A stretch of 64,000 nt of DNA from CBDHHC01 sp050633205 (GTDB taxonomy: Bacteria > Pseudomonadota > Alphaproteobacteria > Rhizobiales > CBDHHC01). Every line of letters begins with the position of its first letter. The first letter of the stretch is position 1. The position numbers and the translations under genes were made by a program. The stretch covers positions 1-64,000 of the forward strand of contig JBOEGA010000018.1 of assembly GCA_050633205.1 (NCBI GenBank), read 5' to 3'. Shown here piece by piece: positions 45,499 through 53,312 of the stretch. Under the pieces are notes generated by a model that was not told where the DNA came from, made no database searches, and was given only the letters and a program-made list of their open reading frames with translations.

Positions 45499-46233
45499 AT
45501 GTCAGTTCAGGTAAACCAGACGAACCGGAAAAATTCAGAACAACTTAATCCAGGCCCTCAGACAGGCCCGACTGTCAGAAGAGTTAGAGGGGATATAACG
45601 CCTTATAACTCCATTCCCAAAAATGAGCTGACTCCAAAAGTTGAATCTGCCATGTCCCTCCTCTTACAGGAAGTGGAGCGCCTGAAAAATGAGTTAAGCG
45701 CGGCAAATGAAAGAGTTGTCTTACTTGAAAACATTGCAGAAGAAGATCCCCTTATACCAATATTAAATCGTCGGGGTTTTGAAAGAGAACTTGAACGTTC
45801 CATAGCCTACACAGGACGATATGGTATAAAAACCTGCGTTATTTATATCGATATTGATCACTTCAAATCAATAAATGACACCCATGGCCATAAAGCGGGC
45901 GATATAGCTCTGCGCCATATTGCTTCATTTCTCATAGAGAACATCCGCCAGTCAGACATCATATCCAGAATTGGTGGAGATGAATTTGCACTTATCCTGC
46001 AACATGTTGGCCAGAACGAAGCAAAGACAAAAGCAATTCAACTGGAAAATAATATAAAGGACACTCCCTGCTGTTTTGAACAGCTCACAATACCAATGCA
46101 AATTTCAACAGGTGTTTCTGAAATACAAAAAGGCGATACAATAGAGGAAGTAATGGACCGTTCTGACAAGGAAATGTACGCAAGAAGAACAAAAAGGCGC
46201 TCCTCCAAAGCAACGCCTTCCGAAAAATCCTAG
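45499..46233 (+). CDS. Cytoplasmic diguanylate cyclase (GGDEF)
   Basis: A 244-residue protein from ATG 45499, which has GAGGGGGAA 5 bases upstream. The N-terminal about 70 residues are unstructured and then coiled coil (VESAMSLLLQEVERLKNEL). The GGDEF domain has a canonical active motif IGGDEFALIL and the Asp of YIDIDHFKSIND. It makes c-di-GMP; the RxxD inhibitory site could be SRIG-preceding NIRQSD. No sensory domain is present. Confidence 0.92.
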   Translation: MSVQVNQTNRKNSEQLNPGPQTGPTVRRVRGDITPYNSIPKNELTPKVESAMSLLLQEVERLKNELSAANERVVLLENIAEEDPLIPILNRRGFERELERSIAYTGRYGIKTCVIYIDIDHFKSINDTHGHKAGDIALRHIASFLIENIRQSDIISRIGGDEFALILQHVGQNEAKTKAIQLENNIKDTPCCFEQLTIPMQISTGVSEIQKGDTIEEVMDRSDKEMYARRTKRRSSKATPSEKS

Positions 46234-46255
46234 ATTATTTTTTATTATTGCAACA

Positions 46256-46462
46256 TCAGGCAATAATATCCGGAAATAACTTATCCTCAATTCCAATGAT
46301 ATCATCACGGAGGCCAAGCTTCTTTTTTTTCAGACGCTTGATTTGTAACTGGTCCCCGTGGCCACTCAGTTCCAAAGCATTAATAGCACTATCAAGATCC
46401 CTGTGCTCCTGCTTTAAACGAACCAGTTTTTCCCGAAGAACATTTTCCTCTTCAATATCCAT
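46256..46462 (-). CDS. DUF465 (YdcH) family protein
   Basis: A 68-residue helical hairpin protein: LVRLKQEHRDLDSAINAL followed by a Lys-rich QIKRLKKKKLGLRDDI. It belongs to YdcH/DUF465, whose role is unknown. A second copy is divergent at 46793. Confidence 0.85.
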   Translation of the reverse strand: MDIEEENVLREKLVRLKQEHRDLDSAINALELSGHGDQLQIKRLKKKKLGLRDDIIGIEDKLFPDIIA

Positions 46463-46792
46463 TATCTATCCTGCTATGCTCATCTGAAAAATAAACGAAA
46501 CCATCCCCTGAATATGAAATCATGTTAACCAGAGCTCAATCAAATATACGCAAATTTTCTGCTTAAATCATATCAGATCCTGAGATCATATATTAACTCA
46601 CCTAAGTATTTCTAAAAACAGGAAAACTCTTTAAAAAAAATTTTTCTGTTAAAATTATTCCGGTATTTGCTTTTTTAAAAAATGTGCCCAGGTTATCCGC
46701 AAGCACAATATTTTTTTTGATCAGGTTAGACAATCGAATATTTTTCTGACACAATGCCCTGTGTAATGGTAACCATATTGGAGGGTATCAGA
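46463..46792. other. A/T-rich divergent intergenic region between two DUF465 genes
   Basis: About 330 bases. Homopolymer runs (TTTAAAAAAAATTTTT near 46630, TTTTTTTT near 46712) suggest bent DNA; AACAGGAAAA/TTTTCTGTT around 46618-46650 can fold. It presumably holds both promoters. Confidence 0.45.
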
Positions 46793-46966
46793 TTGTATAA
46801 CACTCATTTAGAAAGTTTATCAAACAAGCACAAAGCTTTAGAACGAAAAATTGAGCAGGAAACAGCAAGACCCCAATGCGACAGCGTTAAAATATCAGCG
46901 CTGAAACGAAGAAAACTTCAGCTAAAAGACCTGATTACCAGACTTGAAAAACAACCCCACAATTAA
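46793..46966 (+). CDS. DUF465 (YdcH) family protein, second copy
   Basis: I chose a TTG start at 46793 because GGAGGG lies 7 bases upstream and the protein then begins MYNTHLESLSNKHKALE, the usual DUF465 N-terminus; ATG codons at 46754 and 46766 are also open but lack such a site. The 57-residue helical hairpin has the family core SALKRRKLQLKDLITRLE. Function unknown. A terminator follows directly. Confidence 0.82.
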   Translation: MYNTHLESLSNKHKALERKIEQETARPQCDSVKISALKRRKLQLKDLITRLEKQPHN

Positions 46967-46970
46967 TCGC

Positions 46971-46997
46971 GCTCTTGTCTTTGCAAGGGCTTTTTTT
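46971..46997 (+). terminator. Rho-independent terminator after the second DUF465 gene
   Basis: GCTCTTG (46971-46977) pairs with CAAGGGC (46984-46990) with one wobble, followed by TTTTTTT. Confidence 0.9.
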
Positions 46998-47004
46998 ATG
47001 TCCT

Positions 47005-47040
47005 CTGTTGGCTGCATACCCCCTTTTACGCAGCCAACAG
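47005..47040. repeat. Perfect 11-base inverted repeat with 14-base loop
   Basis: CTGTTGGCTGC (47005-47015) is exactly complementary to GCAGCCAACAG (47030-47040). It lies between a terminator and tRNA-Val. No T-run follows on either strand. Confidence 0.7.
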
Positions 47041-47112
47041 GGACAGACAAACAGTAACAAGCCTGCAGGCAAGACAATGCCTACAAACTAAAACATTTTC
47101 AAAACTTAATGA

Positions 47113-47189
47113 TGGTGGGTCGTACTAGATTCGAACTAGTGACCTCTGCCATGTCAAGGCAACGCTCTAACCAACTGAGCTAACGACCC
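47113..47189 (-). tRNA. tRNA-Val (anticodon GAC)
   Basis: A 77-base cloverleaf on the minus strand. Acceptor GGGTCGT/ACGACCC, D arm GCTC/GAGC, anticodon stem TTGCC/GGCAG with loop TTGACAT giving GAC, T arm ACTAG-TTCGAAT-CTAGT. CCA is encoded (47115-47113). Confidence 0.98.
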
Positions 47190-47333
47190 ATCGAAAGTAG
47201 GGCGGAGCAGTCTTTAGCTCAACGCCTCATACATTCAGGTTAATCATAAAAACCTATCGATCGTCAAGACCTTGAATACGCAATCCAGAGAGGAATATAA
47301 AATAAATGCCATTCCTGTAGATATTAGTAGATA

Positions 47334-47729
47334 TCAGTCTTCAGAATTGAGCATTCTCTCGACTTCATCAACCAGATCTTTCAGATGAAATGGCTTTGAC
47401 AGAACCTTGGCATCTTTAGTCGTTTTGTCTTCAGAATTTAAAGCGACAGCAGCAAACCCGGTAATAAACATAATCCTCAGGTCCGGATCAAGTTCTGCTG
47501 CTCTTCTGGCTAGCTCAATACCATCCATTTCGGGCATAACAATATCTGTAAGCAATAAGGTAAATGGTTCTTCTTTTAAGCGCCGGTAAGCTTCAACACC
47601 ATTGCCAAAAGAAACCACTTCATATCCTGCACGCTCAAGAGCTTTAACCAAAAAACGGCGCATTGACTCATCATCTTCTGCCAGGAGAATGCGATGAACC
47701 TTTGATTGTGAAATTTCGTTTACAGCCAT
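47334..47729 (-). CDS. cpdR: Single-domain response regulator CpdR
   Basis: A 131-residue receiver. RILLAEDDESMRRFL gives the acidic pocket, Asp62 in LLTDIVMPEMDGIELA is the phosphoacceptor, and VLSKPFHLKDLVDEVERML contains the conserved Lys. The almost word-for-word agreement with Caulobacter CpdR (IMFITGFAAVALN and SKPFHLKDLV) identifies it. Unphosphorylated CpdR recruits ClpXP substrates and licenses CtrA breakdown with RcdA. The N-formylglutamate amidohydrolase gene is divergent from it, a conserved pairing in alphaproteobacteria. Confidence 0.95.
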   Translation of the reverse strand: MAVNEISQSKVHRILLAEDDESMRRFLVKALERAGYEVVSFGNGVEAYRRLKEEPFTLLLTDIVMPEMDGIELARRAAELDPDLRIMFITGFAAVALNSEDKTTKDAKVLSKPFHLKDLVDEVERMLNSED

Positions 47730-48227
47730 ATCCGAATATCTTTTGTCCTGAGTAAATAAGTTAACAGCCTCATCTCAACCGATTCTGGTAAATGAGCTAT
47801 GAAAGCCTACCGAATAAACACACATATGTGTATCATAATGTATAATTCATATCCGATTGAATGAAAAAGAGGTTAACACATTTCTTTTTCATTCAAAGCA
47901 TCATAAATAACGCATGTTTGCACGTCTTAATATGCTAGGCCCGCTGGCTTGCATATTTGATATCCTGAACAGTGAATAATGCTGGCTTCTCACCACGTGT
48001 TGGCTTGAGGGATCCTGAAATTTATACTACAGATAAACTGAACAATAATACTCTTTGTTAGCAGGACAACTGAAAAAATAGTTTTATATTGGAAGATAGT
48101 CTCAGGACTTTAACAATATCATGCTAAAGTCCGATTGTCCGGTAATAATAAGAAGAGGTACAGGGCTTCAGCGAAGCTGATATAAAATAAAAAATTGTAC
48201 CCCATATAGGTTTGGCTCGGTAGAACA
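47730..48227. other. Divergent intergenic region cpdR - N-formylglutamate amidohydrolase
   Basis: About 500 bases. No ORF with family similarity or RNA gene is visible. It holds the cpdR promoter on the minus strand; the amidohydrolase start is poorly defined, so its leader may be longer than shown. Confidence 0.5.
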
Positions 48228-49178
48228 GTGTACATGATTAGAAATATTCTGGAAAAATCTGGTTTGGTCAAAGGCATGAGAAATGATAACTCGAAAACTC
48301 CCCCAGTGGACTTTTCTCCTGCCTTTTCTATCACTGAGCCAGAACAATTATTACAACCCTTTGTGTTTAACTCACCACATAGTGGAAGAGAGTACCCAAA
48401 GTCATTTATTGATTCCTCCCAGCTCGACCCTGTTGCCCTGCGCAAATCGGAGGATGCTTATGTTGAGGAACTTTTTGCAGACGTCACAGGAGAAGGTGCG
48501 CCAATATTACAGGCACATTTCCCCAGAGCTTACCTGGATGTAAACAGAGAACCTTATGAATTGGACCCGGAGCTTTTCACAGAGGCACTTCCTGATTATG
48601 CAAACACACGCTCCATGAGAGTCATTGGTGGACTGGGTACAATTGCAAGAATTGTAACAGAGTCAGAAGAAATTTACCGGCACCCTCTCACTCTGAAAGA
48701 AGCTCTCGATAGAATTCACTCGCTATACATGCCTTACCATAAGGCTCTTGGAACTTTAATTGGAAACGCAATAAAAAAATTCAATGGCTCAATTCTGATA
48801 GATTGTCATTCAATGCCTTCCGTTCCTCCAAACTATCCGAAGGACATGAGACCTGATTTTGTTTTGGGCGATAGATATGGAAGCTCGTGTTCATCTGCGC
48901 TAACAAAATTCATAGAAAAGCACCTGACGGATATGGGCTTTCTCGTATGTATTAATAAACCATATGCCGGTGGTTACATAACAGAAGCTTATGGAAAACC
49001 AGCCGAAAATGTGCATGCAATTCAGGTTGAAATCAATCGCGCTTTATATATGGATGAAATTACATACGAAAAGAAAGACAGCTTTGAAAATATAAGACAA
49101 ACTCTAAAAGAGCTGAACGAAAGAATGTTTGCGGAAGACTTCCTCCAGCCTGGAAATTTTGCAGCTGCTGCAGAATAA
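48228..49178 (+). CDS. N-formylglutamate amidohydrolase family protein
   Basis: Up to 316 residues; the start is uncertain (GTG 48228, ATG 48234 or ATG 48276), none with a strong ribosome site. The core LQPFVFNSPHSGREYP, FPRAYLDVNREPYELDP and LIDCHSMPS are the FGase metal and substrate motifs. It hydrolyses N-formylglutamate or related amides, as in histidine degradation. The downstream 3' region contains an sRNA on the other strand. Confidence 0.9.
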   Translation: MYMIRNILEKSGLVKGMRNDNSKTPPVDFSPAFSITEPEQLLQPFVFNSPHSGREYPKSFIDSSQLDPVALRKSEDAYVEELFADVTGEGAPILQAHFPRAYLDVNREPYELDPELFTEALPDYANTRSMRVIGGLGTIARIVTESEEIYRHPLTLKEALDRIHSLYMPYHKALGTLIGNAIKKFNGSILIDCHSMPSVPPNYPKDMRPDFVLGDRYGSSCSSALTKFIEKHLTDMGFLVCINKPYAGGYITEAYGKPAENVHAIQVEINRALYMDEITYEKKDSFENIRQTLKELNERMFAEDFLQPGNFAAAAE

Positions 49179-49181
49179 AGA

Positions 49182-49259
49182 GGGGCCGTCGGTTAGACGG
49201 CCCAAGTCTAGGGAGGAAACGCCCGATGTGGGCTCGAATAAGGTCGCCCTTATATCGCA
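49182..49259 (-). ncRNA. mmgR: MmgR/suhB-family small RNA
   Basis: On the minus strand a sigma70-like promoter TTGCTT-N17-TATATT (49294-49266) leads into a transcript of about 78 bases. It has a hairpin GAGCCC...GGGC (about 49235-49221), a single-stranded UUUCCUCCCUAGACUU (49219-49204) and a GC-rich terminator stem at 49203-49182. This matches the alphaproteobacterial suhB/MmgR RNA family, including the conserved UUUCCUCCCU and its length near 77 nt. The next gene on the plus strand is an inositol-monophosphatase-like gene, the context from which the family got its name. MmgR in Sinorhizobium limits polyhydroxybutyrate granules; the role here is unknown. Confidence 0.85.
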
Positions 49260-49391
49260 ATGCACAATATATTATTGCTGCGCACAAAAAGCAAGCCCTA
49301 AATAAGTCCTAAACCCTTTGATCTATAAAAATACCATAAAAAACAAAGAGATAATTTGGACCTTTTATATTTTAATAGCAGGATATTCTTC

Positions 49392-50222
49392 ATGAATAAC
49401 TCCACCTTACCTCCACTTTCCGAACAAAGTAGAATAGAACTGGTCAAACTCCTGAACTCCCTGGCCGACATATCTGCTGATACAATCATGCCGTTTTTCC
49501 GTTCAGATCTGGAGGTTCAGGATAAAGCCGCCCCTGGAAGTTTTGATCCCGTTACGCTTGCTGATCAGAATGCCGAACAGGCAATTCGTGATAAAATAGG
49601 CAAACATTTTCCTGATCATGGCATAATCGGGGAAGAGTTTGATGATAAGCCTGCTGAAAATACCATAAATGGAGAATATCATTGGGTCATTGATCCTATT
49701 GATGGAACAAGAGGCTTTATGTCAGGCTTCCCGACATGGGGAACACTCATTGGGCTTCTACAAAATTCTGCTCCACTGATGGGTATGATGAATCAGCCAT
49801 TCACCAAAGAACGCTACTGGTCTGATTCTCAAAAAAGCTACTACGCAGGCCCGGATAAAAAGCACGAACTAAGAACCCGGAAGTGCTCAGATATTGAGAG
49901 TGCAATCATGTCCTCTACAGATCCTGCAATGTTTAAAACTCCTGAAGATATTGCAGCATTCTCAAAAATCCACCAGCAGGCCAGACTAACAAGATATAGT
50001 GGGGACTGTTACAGCTATTGCCTTTTGGCAGCTGGACACATAGATCTGGTAATGGAGCGAGGCCTGAAAATTTACGACATTGCCCCACTTATCCCTATTA
50101 TAGAAAATGCCGGCGGAGTCGTAACATGCTGGGATGGAACAGAAGCAACCAATGGCGGCAAAATAATAGCTGCTGGTGACCCCACGCTCCACGAAAAAGT
50201 TCTGAGTGAAATTAACAACTGA
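49392..50222 (+). CDS. Inositol monophosphatase-fold histidinol-phosphatase (HisN-like)
   Basis: A 276-residue phosphatase from ATG 49392 with AGGA about 9 bases upstream. Metal-site motifs: GIIGEEF, WVIDPIDGTRGFMSG (DPIDGTR) and the C-terminal YDIAPLIPIIENAGG. The DPIDGTRGFxxGFPTWGTLI pattern is typical of the HisN branch, which dephosphorylates histidinol phosphate in histidine synthesis. It could alternatively be an inositol-1-phosphatase. An MmgR/suhB-type sRNA lies just upstream on the opposite strand. Confidence 0.88.
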   Translation: MNNSTLPPLSEQSRIELVKLLNSLADISADTIMPFFRSDLEVQDKAAPGSFDPVTLADQNAEQAIRDKIGKHFPDHGIIGEEFDDKPAENTINGEYHWVIDPIDGTRGFMSGFPTWGTLIGLLQNSAPLMGMMNQPFTKERYWSDSQKSYYAGPDKKHELRTRKCSDIESAIMSSTDPAMFKTPEDIAAFSKIHQQARLTRYSGDCYSYCLLAAGHIDLVMERGLKIYDIAPLIPIIENAGGVVTCWDGTEATNGGKIIAAGDPTLHEKVLSEINN

Positions 50223-50223
50223 C

Positions 50224-51195
50224 CTATTTTTTATAAATAGGAATATCTTTACTACCAGGTACAAATGCATCAAAAGCTGCCCAGAACTGCAGCCGCAACT
50301 CATCTCGCTCCTGCATAATTTCATGTCTGGCCTGCGGGATAACAAGGTGAGAACCGACTTTCAGCCGTACTGACATATCCTCCGTTGCCCGTGTGGATAC
50401 GACATCGTCATCACCTGCACCGATAATCAGTACCGGAACCTGTATCTGGTTTGGAAATAAAGGATCACGAATCTTTACAATTGACCGGCAGGCTGAACGC
50501 ATCCATGCAACGGTAGGAGAACCAAGCCCTAACTCTGGAGCTGATTTCAGAATTGCCTGAGAGCGGTCATAACGCCCTCGGTCAGAGGTTAATGGATTTT
50601 TTTCATAAGGTTGCTCATCCCAGGCTCTATCGCTACCACCTGCAACATACCTGTCTCCCATGCCCAAAAGCGACATGGTCTCCATAACTCCCTTTACCAT
50701 ACCAAATGAAAAAGGCAGCTGCTTTTCAGAAAATTCAAACATGGGCGCATTGAGAACCATGCGGTCGAACCAGCAGTTACGTGCTGTTCCCATACGTAAA
50801 ATAACATGCCCCCCCATGGAGTGGGCTAGTGCAAAATAAGGGGGTGGGCAATCTGGCAGAACAATTTGCTTCATAAAGTTATGAACGTCAGCTTCGTATT
50901 CTTCAAATTTGCGAATATAGCCTTTTCTTGAATTCCTCAGAACCCGAACAGAACCGCCCTGCCCTCTCCAGTCCATAGTAGCAACAGAAAACCCTCGGCG
51001 CCTTAGATCCGCAATAACCTCATAGTACTTCTCAATAAACTCTGAACGCCCCGTAAACAGGCAGACCGTTCCTTTTCGCCCACCACTCGTTGTCTTCCAA
51101 TAGGCATATCGGATCGGCTGTCCGTCATACCCTTTGAAATGACCGGAAATCGCATCGGTTGGTACCGGGTTACGGGCAATACTAACGAGAACCAT
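50224..51195 (-). CDS. Lysophospholipase-like alpha/beta hydrolase (PldB/monoglyceride lipase type)
   Basis: A 323-residue serine hydrolase: VCLFTGRSEFIEKY (cap entrance), MDWRGQGGSVR, the nucleophile elbow ALAHSMGGHVI (GxSxG as AHSMGG), an Asp in IIGAGDDDVVS and a His in VIPQARHEIMQERDE. It is of the COG2267 group, cleaving acyl groups of lysophospholipids or monoglycerides. No signal peptide. Convergent with HisN gene; stops are adjacent. Confidence 0.87.
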   Translation of the reverse strand: MVLVSIARNPVPTDAISGHFKGYDGQPIRYAYWKTTSGGRKGTVCLFTGRSEFIEKYYEVIADLRRRGFSVATMDWRGQGGSVRVLRNSRKGYIRKFEEYEADVHNFMKQIVLPDCPPPYFALAHSMGGHVILRMGTARNCWFDRMVLNAPMFEFSEKQLPFSFGMVKGVMETMSLLGMGDRYVAGGSDRAWDEQPYEKNPLTSDRGRYDRSQAILKSAPELGLGSPTVAWMRSACRSIVKIRDPLFPNQIQVPVLIIGAGDDDVVSTRATEDMSVRLKVGSHLVIPQARHEIMQERDELRLQFWAAFDAFVPGSKDIPIYKK

Positions 51196-51352
51196 GAGAT
51201 GTGCTTTCTATTATGCATTATTATTCTGTTTTAAGGCTATAAGCCCGGATACTTATACGAAACATTATAGATTTTGTTAACTTAGATTTTTAATGAAAAA
51301 TGAAGCAATACAGACACTTTTAAAAAATGCATATTTTTTTCAGCTTTATCTA

Positions 51353-51379
51353 TTGAACCCCGATTTTCCCAAACTATAT
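51353..51379 (+). promoter_or_regulatory. Candidate promoter of hsp20 (heat-shock-like)
   Basis: TTGAAC (51353-51358) and CTATAT (51374-51379), separated by 15 bases. This agrees loosely with alphaproteobacterial RpoH promoters (CTTGAA near -35); an ordinary sigma factor is not excluded. It would start transcription near 51386. Confidence 0.5.
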
Positions 51380-51385
51380 CCATAA

Positions 51386-51474
51386 CTGTACGCCGAAAAC
51401 GGGTACAGACACTAACAGCCTGGCAAATATAGCAGGCATTTTAACATATCGCTTCTAATGGAGGATTTGCTATG
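51386..51474 (+). promoter_or_regulatory. ROSE-like RNA thermometer in the hsp20 leader
   Basis: Three successive hairpins can be drawn before the start codon: CTGTAC/GTACAG arms at 51386-51408 (with CCG/CGG inside), GCCTG/CAGGC at 51418-51437, and the final one, in which UCGCUUCU (51450-51456) pairs with the Shine-Dalgarno GGAGGA (51460-51465). UCGCU agrees with the conserved UYGCU anti-SD motif of ROSE elements. Such leaders melt at heat-shock temperature to release translation of small heat-shock genes. Confidence 0.7.
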
Positions 51475-51936
51475 TCACACTTTGATTTATCACCACTATA
51501 CCGTTCAACAGTCGGCTTTGACCGCATGTTTTCACTAATTGATTCTCTTGCAGGACCAAACGAAAACCAGTCAGGCTTCCCCCCATATGACATTGTCCAG
51601 CAGGATGAGAACGCATACCGGATTTCAATAGCTCTCGCAGGATTTTCAAATGATGAGCTGAATATCCAGGTAGAGGAAAACACACTGACGATTCGTGGTG
51701 AAAAACTATCTGATGTCGAAAACGAAAGTACCAGAACTCTGCACAGAGGAATTGCTGCAAGAAATTTCCAGCGTACATTCCAGTTGGCTGACCATGTTGA
51801 AGTTAAAAATGCTGCATTGGAAAACGGCTTGCTTCATATAGATCTCATACGCGAAATTCCGGAAGCTATGAAACCGAGAAATATTGAGATTAAAAGCTCT
51901 GATACAAAACAGCTTCTCAAATCAGAAGCTGCATAA
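51472..51936 (+). CDS. Small heat-shock protein Hsp20/IbpA-like
   Basis: A 154-residue alpha-crystallin-domain protein (about 35-125). The sequence PPYDIVQQDENAYRISIALAGFSNDELNIQVEEN... and the GILHRGIAARNFQRTF-like segment (LHRGIAARNFQRTFQLAD) are those of the HspH/IbpA class A group. It forms oligomers that hold unfolded proteins. A ROSE-like leader precedes it. Confidence 0.95.
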   Translation: MSHFDLSPLYRSTVGFDRMFSLIDSLAGPNENQSGFPPYDIVQQDENAYRISIALAGFSNDELNIQVEENTLTIRGEKLSDVENESTRTLHRGIAARNFQRTFQLADHVEVKNAALENGLLHIDLIREIPEAMKPRNIEIKSSDTKQLLKSEAA

Positions 51937-51954
51937 ACCTCACCTCCCCGCAAA

Positions 51955-51978
51955 GGGCATCTTGGTAACAGGATGCCC
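51955..51978. terminator. Hairpin between convergent hsp20 and DUF2244 genes
   Basis: GGGCATC (51955-51961) pairs with GATGCCC (51972-51978) around a 10-base loop. Only a short T-run (TTT) on the minus strand, so strength is uncertain. Confidence 0.55.
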
Positions 51979-51995
51979 GCCTCAGCTCAGAAGAC

Positions 51996-52508
51996 TCAAA
52001 CCCTTACACCACCACGATATTCAAACAGTGCATCCTTTAACGCCTGAGCAAACTGAATCTTTTCCTCATCTAATAAAAACCTGCCAAATTCCAGTGTCTG
52101 CTCATGGGAGTAAAGTACAAGCTTTACCGATTCATTGGACTGCAACTCAACCAGAACCTTCACCCAATATGGGTTAAACCTCCAGTACAGCTCTTTTCCG
52201 GATGGTGAAACTCTGGAAACAACCAACTCATCACCAATCAGGTCAACGGTCTCATAAACCTTGCCTGCCCTGTAATTCATACGAAATGCCAGATAAACCA
52301 GAAATACATCCAGTCCCAGAAACCCGACCACTGGCCAGGCACCGTTTACAAAAAATACAACCCCTATAATAAAACTCACTGCACCGAATATGGATAATAA
52401 AATCAGAAAACCTTTAGGACTAAGAGAGCGGTATGGAGTGAGGATAGCAGAAAATAACGGCTGGCTTTGCTCTGACGTTTCTTGTAAATTTTCATCAATA
52501 ATACTCAT
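51996..52508 (-). CDS. DUF2244 family membrane protein
   Basis: A 170-residue protein with LFSAILTPYRSLSPKGF, two hydrophobic helices (about 33-55 and 57-75) and the C-terminal region FNPYWVKVLVE, all typical of DUF2244. It is thought to be an integral membrane protein; its function is unknown. Divergent from nth, an arrangement common in this class. Confidence 0.87.
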   Translation of the reverse strand: MSIIDENLQETSEQSQPLFSAILTPYRSLSPKGFLILLSIFGAVSFIIGVVFFVNGAWPVVGFLGLDVFLVYLAFRMNYRAGKVYETVDLIGDELVVSRVSPSGKELYWRFNPYWVKVLVELQSNESVKLVLYSHEQTLEFGRFLLDEEKIQFAQALKDALFEYRGGVRV

Positions 52509-52549
52509 ACCTCAAGAATATCATAAAAAAACTCAGGCGCAGCTAGAAA

Positions 52550-53251
52550 ATGACCAGACCTAAACCAAAAACCAAGTCAGCAAAAAAAAAGCCGCCCCTC
52601 AAAGCGACTGCCACGCGCCTCTCTGAAGACACCATAAATGAAATGTTCCGCCGCTTTCAGGAAAACGATCCGGCCCCGGAAAGTGAACTGGAATACACCA
52701 ATCCCTATACACTCGTTGTCGCAGTAGCATTATCTGCCCAGGCAACAGATATTGGCGTCAACAAAGCGACAAAAGAGCTATTCAAAATTGCAGATACTCC
52801 GGAAAAAATGGTTGCCTTAGGCGAAGATGAACTGCGCGAGCACATCAAAACCATAGGTCTTTACCGAAACAAGGCCAAAAACGTCATTGCTTTATCCCGC
52901 ATGATGATTGAGGAATTCGGCAGCCAGGTTCCTGAAAAGCGGGAAGATTTGGAAAAACTTCCCGGAGTAGGACGAAAAACGGCAAATGTTGTTCTCAATG
53001 TAGCCTTCGGCCAGCCCACAATGGCTGTAGATACCCATATTTTCCGCGTATCAAACCGTACCGGGTTAGCCCCTGGAAAAAACCCTCTTGAAGTCGAACT
53101 GGCTCTCGAAAAAACCGTTCCTGACCAGTATATGCTCCACGCCCACCACTGGCTCATTCTTCATGGACGCTATATTTGCAAGGCCCGTAAACTGGATTGC
53201 GAGAACTGCAAAATAATTGATTTATGCGAATTCGATGGAAAAACTATTTAA
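52550..53251 (+). CDS. nth: Endonuclease III
   Basis: A 233-residue DNA glycosylase/AP lyase acting on oxidised pyrimidines. The helix-hairpin-helix LPGVGRKTANVVLNVAFG contains the catalytic Lys and the following VDTHIFRVSNR the catalytic Asp. The [4Fe-4S] cluster motif is complete (C-x6-C-x2-C-x5-C in CKARKLDCENCKIIDLC). The start is preceded by a GCGCAGC stretch with little SD character. An N-terminal Lys-rich tail is present. Confidence 0.96.
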   Translation: MTRPKPKTKSAKKKPPLKATATRLSEDTINEMFRRFQENDPAPESELEYTNPYTLVVAVALSAQATDIGVNKATKELFKIADTPEKMVALGEDELREHIKTIGLYRNKAKNVIALSRMMIEEFGSQVPEKREDLEKLPGVGRKTANVVLNVAFGQPTMAVDTHIFRVSNRTGLAPGKNPLEVELALEKTVPDQYMLHAHHWLILHGRYICKARKLDCENCKIIDLCEFDGKTI

Positions 53252-53312
53252 CTCATACTATATACTGCCCCTAACTCACCAATAATTTTCACGAACCTGG
53301 AGACTGTTTTTT

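Noticed and set aside
46618..46650. A/T-rich stem near the DUF465 genes as a terminator
   Set aside because: Only A/T pairs in the core, no gene ends there.
48119..48445. 108-codon frame on the minus strand overlapping the amidohydrolase start
   Set aside because: No family similarity; it covers coding sequence of the amidohydrolase and a poorly defined leader.
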